Below, in pieces: positions 18,587 to 27,364 of a stretch of 64,000 nt of DNA (position 1 is the first letter of the stretch; each line of letters starts with the position of its first letter). The position numbers and the translations under genes are program-made. The stretch spans positions 121,736 through 185,735 of the forward strand of contig NZ_PEDL01000005.1 of NCBI RefSeq assembly GCF_002735925.1. Direction: 5' to 3'. This DNA is from Sporanaerobium hydrogeniformans. Lineage in GTDB: Bacteria > Bacillota > Clostridia > Lachnospirales > Cellulosilyticaceae. The notes beneath the pieces were generated by a model. That model was not told where the DNA came from. It saw nothing but the letters and a program-made list of their open reading frames with translations, and did no database searches.

Positions 18587-18633
18587 GTATATATCTGCCC
18601 TTTGTACCATATATTTAAATGTACCCATACATT
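18587..18633 (+). promoter_or_regulatory. Candidate sigma-E-type promoter region of spoIVA
   Basis: Two sequences resembling the sigma-E -10 element CATAYA-T occur upstream of spoIVA: CATATATT (18608-18615) with an ATA-rich GTATAT 13 bp upstream, and CATACATT (18626-18633). spoIVA is sigma-E controlled in B. subtilis. Which box is used, if either, cannot be decided; spacing is imperfect. Confidence 0.35.
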
Positions 18634-18638
18634 TAAAT
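18613..18638 (+). repeat. Perfect 11-bp inverted repeat upstream of spoIVA
   Basis: ATTTAAATGTA (18613-18623), CCCA, TACATTTAAAT (18628-18638), directly before the SD. There is no T tract, so a terminator for gpsA is unlikely. It overlaps the second -10-like box and could be an operator or an RNA hairpin near the ribosome-binding site. Confidence 0.7.
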
Positions 18639-18657
18639 TAAAGGAGGAAAAAATGCT

Positions 18658-20136
18658 ATGGAATATAATGATATCTATAGAGATATTTCGGAAAGGACAA
18701 ATGGCGATATATACATAGGTGTAGTAGGTCCTGTAAGGACGGGAAAATCTACTTTTATTAAAAGATTTATGGAGACACTTGTATTACCTCATATTAAAAA
18801 CGAATATAGTAAAGAAAGAACGCAAGATGAGTTACCTCAAAGTGGAGATGGTAAAGTTATTACAACAACTGAACCTAAGTTTATCCCTAATGAAGCTATT
18901 GGTATTACTATTGGTGGAGATTTTGATGTAAAAGTACGGATGATTGATTGTGTAGGCTATATGGTATCAGAGGCAGAAGGACATATCTATAATAATGCAC
19001 CACGTATGGTGAAAACACCTTGGTTTGAAGAGGAGATTCCCTTTAGTCAAGCTGCAGAGATCGGAACCAAAAAGGTAATCACAGACCACGCGACTATTGG
19101 GATTGTAATAACAGCAGATAATACAATTACGGATATTTCAAGAGGAAGTTACATAGAAGCAGAAGAGCGTGCTATTAAGGAGCTTAAAAAACTAGGCAAA
19201 CCCTTTGTTGTTGTCTATAATACAAAAAAACCTTTTGATACCACTGTTGTAGAAGAAGTAGCAACTTTATCAAGAGAGTATGATGTACCTGTTATGCCTA
19301 TGGATGTGGCGCAGATGAAAACCGAAGATATTCATCAAGTACTTGAAAAAATCCTTTATGAATTCCCACTAAGTGAAATTCAGTTTATGCTTCCTAAATG
19401 GGTAGAGACATTGGACAATGAGCATTGGGTGAAAAAAGCATGGATTGATTATGTAAAGGAATATATTTTTCCACTAGAAAATATACGACAAATGCGCGAG
19501 GCTATTAACGAATTTAAAAATGTAGATTTTGTAAAAAATATTTATATGGAAAAGATTGCATTAGGTGAGGGAATTGTTAAGGTAGATATCAATACAACAG
19601 AAGAACTCTTCTATCAAGTGCTATCCGAGACAACGGGTATGGAAATTCATGGAGATCATGAACTCATGAGTCTTATTAAGGAATTAGCAGCAACCAAGAA
19701 AGAGTATGATAAAGTGGCCTATGCGCTTAACGAAGTAAAAGAAAAAGGATATGGTGTTGTTAGTCCAATCTTTGAGGAATTAAAATTAGAAGAACCGGAA
19801 ATCGTTAAACAAGGTAACCGCTTTGGTGTGAAACTACGTGCAAGTGCACCAAGCTATCATATTATTCGAGCAGATATTCAGACAGAAGTCTCACCTATTG
19901 TAGGGACAGAAAAACAAAGTGAGGAATTGGTTAATTCACTTTTAAGTGAATTTGAAAAAGACCCTGTTAAGATTTGGGAATCAAATATTTTTGGCAAGTC
20001 TTTACATGAATTAGTTAATGAAGGGTTACAAAATAAGCTCTATCGTATGCCAGAAGATGCACAACAAAAACTGCAAGAAACACTACAAAAAATTATCAAT
20101 GAAGGCAATGGGGGACTTATTTGTATTTTATTATAA
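18658..20136 (+). CDS. spoIVA: Stage IV sporulation protein A
   Basis: SpoIVA is the ATPase that polymerises on the outer forespore membrane to form the base of the spore coat. The 492-residue protein starts MEYNDIYRDISERTNGDIYI and has a TRAFAC-like Walker A GPVRTGKST with Lys30, a middle domain, and a conserved C-terminal tail ending GGLICILL that in B. subtilis contacts SpoVM. The ATG at 18658 has SD AAGGAGG about 10 nt upstream. Its presence shows that the organism can, or could, form endospores. Confidence 0.97.
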   Translation: MEYNDIYRDISERTNGDIYIGVVGPVRTGKSTFIKRFMETLVLPHIKNEYSKERTQDELPQSGDGKVITTTEPKFIPNEAIGITIGGDFDVKVRMIDCVGYMVSEAEGHIYNNAPRMVKTPWFEEEIPFSQAAEIGTKKVITDHATIGIVITADNTITDISRGSYIEAEERAIKELKKLGKPFVVVYNTKKPFDTTVVEEVATLSREYDVPVMPMDVAQMKTEDIHQVLEKILYEFPLSEIQFMLPKWVETLDNEHWVKKAWIDYVKEYIFPLENIRQMREAINEFKNVDFVKNIYMEKIALGEGIVKVDINTTEELFYQVLSETTGMEIHGDHELMSLIKELAATKKEYDKVAYALNEVKEKGYGVVSPIFEELKLEEPEIVKQGNRFGVKLRASAPSYHIIRADIQTEVSPIVGTEKQSEELVNSLLSEFEKDPVKIWESNIFGKSLHELVNEGLQNKLYRMPEDAQQKLQETLQKIINEGNGGLICILL

Positions 20137-20146
20137 GAGATAAAAG

Positions 20147-20176
20147 ACAAAGGCAAAATGATGCCTTTGTTTTTTA
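20147..20176 (+). terminator. Rho-independent terminator after spoIVA
   Basis: Perfect 9-bp stem ACAAAGGCA (20147-20155) with TGCCTTTGT (20162-20170), 6-nt loop, followed by six T residues. Confidence 0.9.
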
Positions 20177-20219
20177 TTGTAAAAATGTAAACTATAGGTT
20201 ACTTTCTGTGTTTGTAGTC

Positions 20220-20248
20220 TTGCCAGATACAGGAATCCATTATATCAT
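20220..20248 (+). promoter_or_regulatory. Sigma-A promoter of the HlyD-like/ylmE-sepF-divIVA operon
   Basis: -35 TTGCCA (20220-20225, 5 of 6) and -10 TATCAT (20243-20248, 5 of 6) with an exact 17-bp spacer, 34 bp before the first gene of the cell-division operon. Confidence 0.65.
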
Positions 20249-20281
20249 GAGTAGTGAGAGGATAGGATTGGAAGTGAACGC

Positions 20282-22033
20282 ATGAATACGAATAAAAATA
20301 AGAAAAAAGCATCTCAAAAAAATTATTTTAACCCCTATGATCCGCAGCCTAATTTTGTAAGACAGTCCACTTCTTTAAAAAGGAAAAAGACTTCTAATAC
20401 CAAAAGGGTATCCTTTAATAAAAATTCCCAGCGTAATCGGCAAGTAGAATATGGAAAGCCAGTTCCTTTATATAAAGAATATACGCCTCAAGAACGTCAA
20501 AGGGAATTACAACGTAACAATAAAATTTCACCTAAGCAATTGAAAAAAAATAAAAAGCGTAGACAGCGCCGATTCCTATTAAAAGTATCTATCTTAATGT
20601 TGCTTACTATAGGTTTGGCATGGGGAGGAATAACCTTAAAAGAACAGCTTACTTATCCTAAAGTAACCTATTTGAAAGTACAAAAAGGCTATTTAGATGA
20701 TTCTGAGAGTTTTGATGGCCTTATTGTACGTAATGAAAAGGTCTATTATAGTGAAGGCGCAGGGAGCATTGGTTATATTGCTGGAGAAGGTGAGAAAATC
20801 AGTAAAAAAGGAAAAGTATGTGTCCTTCTTGATGAGGCAGCAGTGCAAGCTACCATGAATGAAAAGGAGGCAGTAAGTAGTACACTCTATAATGAAGCAG
20901 AAAAACGCAAAGAACTTTCTTATTATCAAGATGAAGATTATCAACTTGTATTGGAAGTTAAAAATGTTTTTCAAGACTTTTATAGCCAAAACAATAAAGA
21001 GAATACAGATGCAGTATATACACTGAGAAAAGCACTGGATACGCTCACGGAAAAGCGCACTGACCTGTACATAAAAGATCAAAAGCAAGTAAATAATACG
21101 CTTACTACACAGTTAAGTGCAATTGATAGGGAGCTTGCTAGTGGTCAACAAGTGAGCTATGCTGAACAAGCAGGGATTGTATCGTATAAAATTGATGGCA
21201 AGGAAGAGCTACTGACTAAAGATCAATTAGAAGAGCTAGATTATGCAACTTATAAAAGTTTAAAAGAAAATAGCAAGTATGATATTTTAAGTAGCAGTAT
21301 GGTTGAACCAGGTAAGCCACTTTATAAACTAGTATTAGAGGATTCTTGGTATATTGTAAGCTATATGAATAGTGATAAAGCAGAAAGGTTCCAAGAAGGT
21401 GAAAGCTATATTTTAACGTTTGATACGGCAGGACAAGAGGAGCTTAAAATGAAAGTTATCAAAAAGAGAGAGGATGATAAAAGAACCCAACTTATTTTTG
21501 AAACGCAGGAACAAGGGAATAAATTTCTAGGGCTACGTACTGTTAATTATAGTGTTGGTAATAAGCGCGTAGAAGGTCTAAAAATTCCTGTACAAGCTAT
21601 TGTAGAACAACATATGTTAAAAATTCCAGCTACCTACCTAGTAGAGCGAGAAGGAGAACAGGGTTGCTATCGTAAAAAGAATGAAATAACGGAGTTTGTC
21701 AAAGTGGATTCACATTCATTAGTAGGTGATTCTGTTTATATTTTACAAGAACTAGGAAAGTCAGATGCATTGCAGTTAGAGGATGTATTAGTTTTACCTG
21801 AGTCAGGAGAGTCTACGGTTTTAAAAGAAGTCGAGCCTATTTCTGGTGTATATGTTATCAATGGGAAACTCGCACAGTTTAAGGTTATTGAAATGGTTTT
21901 ACAAAATGAAGAGTATGCGCTTGTAAAGCCAGGAGGCAATACAGAGCTTAAAGAATTAGATAAAATTATTTCTAATCCAAAGAGTATTAGTAAAGACCAA
22001 CTTTTAGATCATATGAATATACAAAATGAGTAG
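20282..22033 (+). CDS. HlyD-like membrane-anchored protein at head of division operon
   Basis: A 583-residue protein with a basic, low-complexity cytoplasmic N-terminus (1-97), one transmembrane segment (about 98-118) and a large extracytoplasmic part. The stretch after the membrane segment, with GYIAGEGEKISKKGKVCVLLD, looks like the lipoyl/barrel-sandwich half-motif of HlyD-family adaptor proteins, followed by a helical region and the second half. Clostridial genomes carry such a gene upstream of ylmE-sepF. Function is unknown; no transporter gene is adjacent. A link to envelope assembly or division is inferred from position only. Confidence 0.7.
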   Translation: MNTNKNKKKASQKNYFNPYDPQPNFVRQSTSLKRKKTSNTKRVSFNKNSQRNRQVEYGKPVPLYKEYTPQERQRELQRNNKISPKQLKKNKKRRQRRFLLKVSILMLLTIGLAWGGITLKEQLTYPKVTYLKVQKGYLDDSESFDGLIVRNEKVYYSEGAGSIGYIAGEGEKISKKGKVCVLLDEAAVQATMNEKEAVSSTLYNEAEKRKELSYYQDEDYQLVLEVKNVFQDFYSQNNKENTDAVYTLRKALDTLTEKRTDLYIKDQKQVNNTLTTQLSAIDRELASGQQVSYAEQAGIVSYKIDGKEELLTKDQLEELDYATYKSLKENSKYDILSSSMVEPGKPLYKLVLEDSWYIVSYMNSDKAERFQEGESYILTFDTAGQEELKMKVIKKREDDKRTQLIFETQEQGNKFLGLRTVNYSVGNKRVEGLKIPVQAIVEQHMLKIPATYLVEREGEQGCYRKKNEITEFVKVDSHSLVGDSVYILQELGKSDALQLEDVLVLPESGESTVLKEVEPISGVYVINGKLAQFKVIEMVLQNEEYALVKPGGNTELKELDKIISNPKSISKDQLLDHMNIQNE

Positions 22034-22045
22034 AAGGTGAAGAAA

Positions 22046-22735
22046 ATGATGAAAGAACAGCTTGAAAGTATTCAACACACGATAAAGAAGGCAGCTGAAA
22101 AGAGTGGTAGGAAAGAAGAAGATATTACACTTATTGCTGTATCTAAAACATATCCTGCTTCAGCAATCCAAGAAGCCATTGCTTTAGGCTGTAAGGATTT
22201 TGGAGAGAATAAAGTTCAAGAATTAGTGCAGAAAATAGAAAGTATAGAAGAACCAGTCAATTGGCATATGATTGGTCATTTACAAACCAATAAGGTTAAA
22301 TATATCATTGGTAAAACGGCACTTGTTCACTCCGTAGATAGTTTAAAGCTTTTAAAAGAAATTCAGAAGCAATCGCTTAAGAAAGATGTAATAACCTCTA
22401 TTTTATTAGAGGTTAATGTAGCACAAGAAGATAGTAAAAGCGGTATCTTGCTAGAGGAGGCTATGGATTATGCCAGTAGCATTTCCAAGCTTTCACATGT
22501 ACGTTGTGAGGGATTGATGACAGTGGCACCTTATGTAGAAAATCCAGAGGACAATAGACTTGTATTTAGACAACTTTATGATTTATCAGTTGACATGCAA
22601 AAGCAAAAGTTTGATAATATAAATATGCATGTTTTATCGATGGGAATGAGTAACGATTACTGGGTAGCTATTGAAGAGGGTGCCACTATGGTGCGCATTG
22701 GAACAGCCCTTTTTGGTGCCAGAAATTACACATAA
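22046..22735 (+). CDS. ylmE: Pyridoxal-5'-phosphate homeostasis protein YlmE/YggS
   Basis: A PLP-binding alanine racemase-like TIM barrel that buffers cellular PLP. The 229-residue protein shows the PLP-Lys segment LIAVSKTYPASAI, FGENKVQELVQK, NWHMIGHLQTNKVKYI and the C-terminal LSMGMSNDYWVAIEEGATMVRIG. SD AAGGTGA precedes the ATG pair 22046/22049; an in-frame GTG at 22037 lies within the SD and is rejected. It leads the conserved ylmE-sepF-ylmH-divIVA series. Confidence 0.95.
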   Translation: MMKEQLESIQHTIKKAAEKSGRKEEDITLIAVSKTYPASAIQEAIALGCKDFGENKVQELVQKIESIEEPVNWHMIGHLQTNKVKYIIGKTALVHSVDSLKLLKEIQKQSLKKDVITSILLEVNVAQEDSKSGILLEEAMDYASSISKLSHVRCEGLMTVAPYVENPEDNRLVFRQLYDLSVDMQKQKFDNINMHVLSMGMSNDYWVAIEEGATMVRIGTALFGARNYT

Positions 22736-22763
22736 TCGATGAAGAATATAGAGGAGGAACCTT

Positions 22764-23201
22764 ATGAGTAGTTTAATGTCAAAATTCAAAAATTTAATTT
22801 CACCCCAAGATGAATACGATGATGAAGATCTAGAGGAAGATGTAAGAGAAATTGAACATCCTACACGTCCTACTAGTTATGTGTCACCTTTACAAACACC
22901 AAAGGTTGTGACTCTTAATCAAAATAATAAAATGGAAATTCTTAATTTTACCATGCTGACTTATGATATGACAGGTGAAATTTGTGGTTATATTAAGGCA
23001 AAGAAGCCTATTATTGTAAATATGGAGAAGTTAGCACAACATGAAATGCAGCGTTCTGTGGATTTTTTAACAGGAGCATGCTGTGCTTTAAATGGAACAG
23101 TTGAAAAGATTACAGATCATATTTTTATTTTTGCACCAGAAAATGTGCATATTAATCCAGAGAAATTAAAGCAAAAATCTGTTTTTCCACCTACCCTATA
23201 G
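22764..23201 (+). CDS. sepF: Cell division protein SepF
   Basis: SepF anchors FtsZ to the membrane and polymerises into rings at the septum. The 145-residue protein has an N-terminal amphipathic membrane-binding helix (MSSLMSKFKNLISP), an acidic linker, and the C-terminal core domain (about 60-140) with KPIIVNMEKL, QRSVDFLTGACCALNGTVEKI and the terminal IFAPENVHI. It lies between ylmE and ylmH as in other Firmicutes. Confidence 0.95.
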   Translation: MSSLMSKFKNLISPQDEYDDEDLEEDVREIEHPTRPTSYVSPLQTPKVVTLNQNNKMEILNFTMLTYDMTGEICGYIKAKKPIIVNMEKLAQHEMQRSVDFLTGACCALNGTVEKITDHIFIFAPENVHINPEKLKQKSVFPPTL

Positions 23202-23216
23202 TAAAGGATTAGATAG

Positions 23217-23996
23217 ATGAAGGATGTATTGCAATATGTAACTGACCCAAAGGAAAAGTTGTTTTTAAAGACTCTTATAGAGTACATTGCAAGAGTAGAG
23301 AAAAATGACTACTCTCTTTTTACCAACTTTCACGATGGTCTATGGATGAAACAAGTAGTGCAAAAATATTTAGGAGCAAGTTGGATGTCTCAGTTTGCCT
23401 ACTTTGGAGGTTATAAAGAGGCTCAGAGACAGATTCTAGGCGTTTTAGCCTCCTATGATAATGAACCAGAAGTACCGATTTGTTGTTTAAAGCTTACAGT
23501 AAAAACAGGAATTGGTAAGCCCCTAAGTCATCGGGATTATTTAGGGGCTTTATTAGGCTTAGGTTTAGAAAGAGATTTAATAGGCGATATTATTGTTCAG
23601 TTAGAAGGAGCTTATATTGTAGTGAAGGCCAATATAGCAGACTATATTGCCTGTTCACTAACTCAAATTGGACGTTATACGGTAAGTGAAATGCAAGAAG
23701 TCCCTATGTCAGCTATTCCAGAAAGTATGCAGCCAATAAAGGTGATTAGGACTACGGTGGCTTCACTTCGTGCAGATACTGTTCTGGCAGCAGGGTTTGG
23801 TTTATCCCGCAATAATTGTGCAAAACTTATTCAAGGTGATAAAGCAACTTGTAATGGGATGAAAGTGAGCGTAAGTACACCCTTAAAAGAAGGCGATATT
23901 CTTACTTTAAGGGGATATGGAAAGATGAAGTTAAAAGAGATAAATGGACAAACTAAAAAAGAGCGATTTCATATTTGTATTGAAAAATATATATAG
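23217..23996 (+). CDS. ylmH: YlmH family S4-domain RNA-binding protein
   Basis: A 259-residue protein with a YlmH N-terminal domain and a C-terminal S4 RNA-binding domain (about 180-245; VASLRADTVLAAGFGLSRNN, then KLIQGDKATCNG). YlmH binds the stalled 50S subunit and takes part in RqcH-type ribosome quality control in Firmicutes. It sits between sepF and divIVA. Confidence 0.92.
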   Translation: MKDVLQYVTDPKEKLFLKTLIEYIARVEKNDYSLFTNFHDGLWMKQVVQKYLGASWMSQFAYFGGYKEAQRQILGVLASYDNEPEVPICCLKLTVKTGIGKPLSHRDYLGALLGLGLERDLIGDIIVQLEGAYIVVKANIADYIACSLTQIGRYTVSEMQEVPMSAIPESMQPIKVIRTTVASLRADTVLAAGFGLSRNNCAKLIQGDKATCNGMKVSVSTPLKEGDILTLRGYGKMKLKEINGQTKKERFHICIEKYI

Positions 23997-24008
23997 GGGG
24001 GATAGCTT

Positions 24009-24638
24009 GTGTTATCACCAGTAGATATTCAAAATAAGGTGTTTAGAAAAGCCAAGTTAGGTGGCTACCAGGTAGAGGATGTCAATGAATTTTTTGACGA
24101 AGTGCTTAAAAGCTACCAAGAGCTAACTAATGAGAATTATACACTTAAGGATAAAGTAAATGTTTTAAATGAGAGCATTCAGTATTATCGTACGATGGAA
24201 GAAACCATTCAAAATGTACTGGTATTAGCGGATAAAACAGCACAAGATACCAAGAGTACAGCTTATGAAAAAGCTGAACAAGTAAAAAAAGAAGCAGAAC
24301 AACGAGCAGAAAAAATAATTTTTTCTGCCGAGGAGCGCGCGAATAAAATATTGGATCAAGTACGTAAAGAAGCCTTTAATTTAGCTAAAAAAAATGAAGA
24401 ACTCAAAGCACAATATCTCACTTATCGTTCGCAACTTAAACAAATGCTTTTAGCACAGTTAGATATGTTAGAACAAAGTGAGGAGGCACTCAGTCAAAAA
24501 GAACAGGAGAAACCAGAAGAAGTAACCTGTGAGGAAAAGCTAGCAATAGAAGTACCTGAATTTGAGTCACTTCCTCAAAATACAGAGGAAAGGTATTATA
24601 CAAAAGAGTATATGCCTGTGGGAGAAGAGGAGCATTAA
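24009..24638 (+). CDS. divIVA: DivIVA-domain cell division/polarity protein
   Basis: A 209-residue coiled-coil protein that localises to curved membranes at poles and septa. The N-terminal DivIVA membrane-binding domain is clear: LSPVDIQNKVFRKAKLGGY and DVNEFFDEVLKSYQEL. A long coiled coil (about 35-160) and an acidic tail follow. The start is GTG with a GGGGGGA-rich SD. Its stop overlaps the ATG of aroB by one base, so aroB is translated from the same message. Confidence 0.94.
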   Translation: MLSPVDIQNKVFRKAKLGGYQVEDVNEFFDEVLKSYQELTNENYTLKDKVNVLNESIQYYRTMEETIQNVLVLADKTAQDTKSTAYEKAEQVKKEAEQRAEKIIFSAEERANKILDQVRKEAFNLAKKNEELKAQYLTYRSQLKQMLLAQLDMLEQSEEALSQKEQEKPEEVTCEEKLAIEVPEFESLPQNTEERYYTKEYMPVGEEEH

Positions 24639-25720
24639 TGAAACAGTTAAAAGAGACACTTAATCGGCCGTATAAGATTTGTATCGCACAAGATTTTAAT
24701 GGTTTATGTTCTTATATTAGTCAAGTTGTGAAGCCTAGTAAGATTTGTATTATAACAGATAGCCATGTAGCACCTTTTTATTTAGAGGTTGTTGCAAGGG
24801 AACTTATGCCATTAGCACCTGTTATAAGCACAATTTTTGAAGCAGGAGAAGCTTATAAAAATAGTCAAACAGTAGCCAAACTCTATGAAAGCTTAATTGA
24901 ACATGGGCTAGATAGAAGTAGTTTAATTATAGCTCTTGGTGGAGGTGTTGTAGGGGACATGGCAGGTTTTGTAGCAGCCACGTATATGCGGGGTATTGGG
25001 TTTGTACAAGTGCCTACTACTGTTTTAGCACAAAATGATAGTAGTATTGGAGGGAAAGTAGGAATTGATTTTATGTCCTATAAAAACATGGTAGGAGCCT
25101 TCTATAATCCACTTTTAGTTTATAGTAATGTAGGCACACTACATTCTCTTCCTAAAAGAGAAATCATAGGTGGCTTAGCAGAAGCTATTAAGCATGGTTT
25201 GATTGCAAATGAAGCCCTTTTTTATTTGATTAAAGACAAAAGAGAAGCTCTTTTAAAGGGAGAATTAGCAATACTTGAAGAGATGACAGAAATCTCTTGT
25301 AAAGTGAAATGTGAAGTAGTGGAAGCTGATCAAAAAGAGCAAGGCTTAAGGAGAATTTTAAATTTTGGTCATACTTTAGGGCATGCTATAGAGACGCTTA
25401 GTCATTTTAATTATTCTCATGGAGAGTCTGTGGCTTATGGTATGGCTATGGCAGCATTTATTAGTTTTAAACGAGGCTATTTACAAAAAGAGGCATTAAA
25501 AGAGATTATTTCTGTATGTCAATCCTTTGGTTTACTAGAGCCTATACAAAGCTTTGAAGCACAAGCAGTATGGGAGAATATGAGCCATGACAAAAAGAAA
25601 CAACATGGACAAATTGCCTTTATCTTGTTACGTCGTATAGGTGAGACTGTTATTGTAAAGGATGTAAGCTTTGAAGAAGTAGAAGCAGCTCTTCAATTTA
25701 TAGAAGAAACGTGTCAGTAA
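24638..25720 (+). CDS. aroB: 3-dehydroquinate synthase
   Basis: AroB makes 3-dehydroquinate, the second step of the shikimate pathway. The 360-residue protein has the NAD-binding GGGVVGDMAGFVAATYMRG, PTTVLAQNDSSIGGKVGID, and the zinc-site motifs GGLAEAIKHG, NFGHTLGHAIE and YSHGESVAYGM. It is attached to a cell-division operon, while another chorismate-pathway gene (aroH) is about 30 kb away, so aromatic genes are scattered here. Confidence 0.96.
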   Translation: MKQLKETLNRPYKICIAQDFNGLCSYISQVVKPSKICIITDSHVAPFYLEVVARELMPLAPVISTIFEAGEAYKNSQTVAKLYESLIEHGLDRSSLIIALGGGVVGDMAGFVAATYMRGIGFVQVPTTVLAQNDSSIGGKVGIDFMSYKNMVGAFYNPLLVYSNVGTLHSLPKREIIGGLAEAIKHGLIANEALFYLIKDKREALLKGELAILEEMTEISCKVKCEVVEADQKEQGLRRILNFGHTLGHAIETLSHFNYSHGESVAYGMAMAAFISFKRGYLQKEALKEIISVCQSFGLLEPIQSFEAQAVWENMSHDKKKQHGQIAFILLRRIGETVIVKDVSFEEVEAALQFIEETCQ

Positions 25721-25733
25721 GCACGTTTTTTCT
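25707..25733 (+). terminator. Terminator overlapping the end of aroB
   Basis: A 7-bp stem AAACGTG/CACGTTT surrounds the aroB stop codon, followed by TTTTTCT. The stem is short, so partial read-through to lspA is possible. Confidence 0.6.
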
Positions 25734-25765
25734 CATTTTATAAGTCATAGGTAAGGAGAAAAGGA

Positions 25766-26251
25766 ATGGCGATCTGGACAATTGTGGTAATTTTAGGTTT
25801 AGTGGGACTTGATCAAGTAACTAAGATATGGGCAGTGCAAAAACTTAGCAATGGGCAAGATATCTCTTTATGGCCGGATGTTTTTCATCTCACTTATGTA
25901 GAAAACAGAGGTGCTGCTTTTGGTATGTTACAAAATAAGCAGTGGTTTTTTATTGTTATTACAGGTATCGTTTTAGTTGGTCTTATTTGGTATTATAAAA
26001 AATTGCCTGTAACGTTTTGGGGAAAGATGAGCCGTATTTCTTTTGTTTGTATTATAAGTGGCGCAATAGGTAATCTTATTGATAGGATCATGTTAAATTA
26101 TGTACGGGATTTTTTTTACTTCAAACTTATAGATTTTCCCGTTTTTAATATTGCAGATATTTTAGTTGTAGGTGGTGTAGGACTCTTGCTTTTGGTAATA
26201 TTGATGGGAGAAAAGGATTTTGAAAAGCAAAAAGAAGGAACAGCAGAATGA
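25766..26251 (+). CDS. lspA: Lipoprotein signal peptidase (signal peptidase II)
   Basis: LspA is the aspartic membrane protease that cleaves prolipoprotein signal peptides. The 161-residue protein has four hydrophobic segments, the motif DQVTKIWAV, NRGAAFG, NLIDR, and the catalytic aspartates Asp115 (VRDFF) and Asp131 (FNIADILV). It overlaps rluD by four bases, the classical lspA-rluD pair. The lipoprotein gene at 33.2 kb would be a substrate. Confidence 0.96.
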   Translation: MAIWTIVVILGLVGLDQVTKIWAVQKLSNGQDISLWPDVFHLTYVENRGAAFGMLQNKQWFFIVITGIVLVGLIWYYKKLPVTFWGKMSRISFVCIISGAIGNLIDRIMLNYVRDFFYFKLIDFPVFNIADILVVGGVGLLLLVILMGEKDFEKQKEGTAE

Positions 26252-27162
26252 AAGAAATAATCAGTCTTATTGTAGAAGATAAGGAAGGGACACGTTTAGA
26301 TAAATATCTTTCTCTTGAATTAGAGGACTATACGCGAAGCTTCCTTCAAAAACAAATAGAAGGTGGGCAAGTTACTGTTAATGGACATGTTCAGAATACC
26401 AAATACAAGGTGAAGTTAGGGGAGACTATTTTAGTAACTATTCCAGAACCTGTAGAAGTAGGTATTTGTGAAGAAAATATTCCATTAGACATTGTTTATG
26501 AGGATGAGGATCTCTTGATTGTAAATAAACCACAAGATATGGTAGTTCATCCTGCTCCAGGAAATTACACAGGTACCTTAGTAAATGCCCTTATGTATCA
26601 TGCCAAGGATCAACTCTCTGGTATTAATGGTGAAATAAGACCGGGCATTGTGCACCGTATTGATAAGGATACTTCGGGACTTTTGATGGTAGCTAAAAAT
26701 GATAAGACTCATTTGGCACTTTCAGAAGCTCTTAAAGTGCATGCTATTACACGTAAATACCATGCAGTAGTTCATGGTACCTTTAAGGAAGAAGAGGGGA
26801 TTGTAGAAGCACCTTTAGGACGTTCCACACAAGATCGTAAAAAGATGGCAGTAGTGGCAGGAGGACGTCCTGCTAAAACCCATTACCGTGTACTTGAAAC
26901 GTATAAGGAGTTTAGCTATGTAGAACTCACCTTATTTACAGGAAGAACTCACCAGATTCGTGTGCATATGAAGCATATTGGACATCCACTTTTAGGAGAC
27001 CCTGTTTATGGGCCTTTAAAAAATAAATTTGGACTTACTAAACAGACCTTACATGCTAAAGTATTAGGCTTTGTGCATCCTACCCAAGGATACTATAGGG
27101 AGTTTAATAGTGAATTGCCCAAGTATTTTGAACAAATTATTGACAAATTAAGAAAGTCATGA
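26248..27162 (+). CDS. rluD: 23S rRNA pseudouridine synthase RluD family
   Basis: A 304-residue RluA/RluD-family pseudouridine synthase. It has an N-terminal S4 domain (about 15-75), the substrate-binding YEDEDLLIVNKP, and the catalytic motif HRIDKDTSGL with Asp139, plus FTGRTHQIRVHMKHIGHPLLGD. The exact uridines modified cannot be assigned. It is coupled to lspA by ATGA, and the PyrR leader follows. Confidence 0.93.
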   Translation: MKEIISLIVEDKEGTRLDKYLSLELEDYTRSFLQKQIEGGQVTVNGHVQNTKYKVKLGETILVTIPEPVEVGICEENIPLDIVYEDEDLLIVNKPQDMVVHPAPGNYTGTLVNALMYHAKDQLSGINGEIRPGIVHRIDKDTSGLLMVAKNDKTHLALSEALKVHAITRKYHAVVHGTFKEEEGIVEAPLGRSTQDRKKMAVVAGGRPAKTHYRVLETYKEFSYVELTLFTGRTHQIRVHMKHIGHPLLGDPVYGPLKNKFGLTKQTLHAKVLGFVHPTQGYYREFNSELPKYFEQIIDKLRKS

Positions 27163-27190
27163 GAAAATCAATAAAGATTTAATAAAAATT

Positions 27191-27305
27191 TATTCCTTTA
27201 AAGTAGCACGAGAGGCTAATAAGGATATACACTAATAGAACGTGTCATTTTCACGCATGAGTATATCAAACAGACTTCTAAAGGAATTTAGAAGTCTGTT
27301 TTTAT
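27191..27305 (+). promoter_or_regulatory. PyrR-controlled attenuator of pyrR-uraA
   Basis: All three elements of a PyrR attenuator are visible. The anti-antiterminator (27191-27227) has a TATTCCTT/AAGGATA lower stem and the PyrR-binding GAGAGGCT (27210-27217). The terminator is a perfect 15-bp stem (27268-27282 with 27287-27301, GGAA loop) followed by Ts. The antiterminator is ATTCCTTTA (27192-27200), an exact complement of TAAAGGAAT (27279-27287) inside the terminator. A further helix ATATAC/GTATAT lies between. With UMP, PyrR would stabilise the first hairpin and cause termination. Confidence 0.9.
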
Positions 27306-27364
27306 GTAATAGCCTAAGAAAATGAGTAAATCAAAGTTAAAAAGAAAGGTGGACTGATGGCCCT

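Noticed and set aside
20693..21088. 131-codon open frame on the minus strand inside the HlyD-like gene
   Set aside because: It is antisense to a well-supported gene, is rich in Phe, Ile and Cys as expected of the reverse of AT-rich coding DNA, and has no SD.
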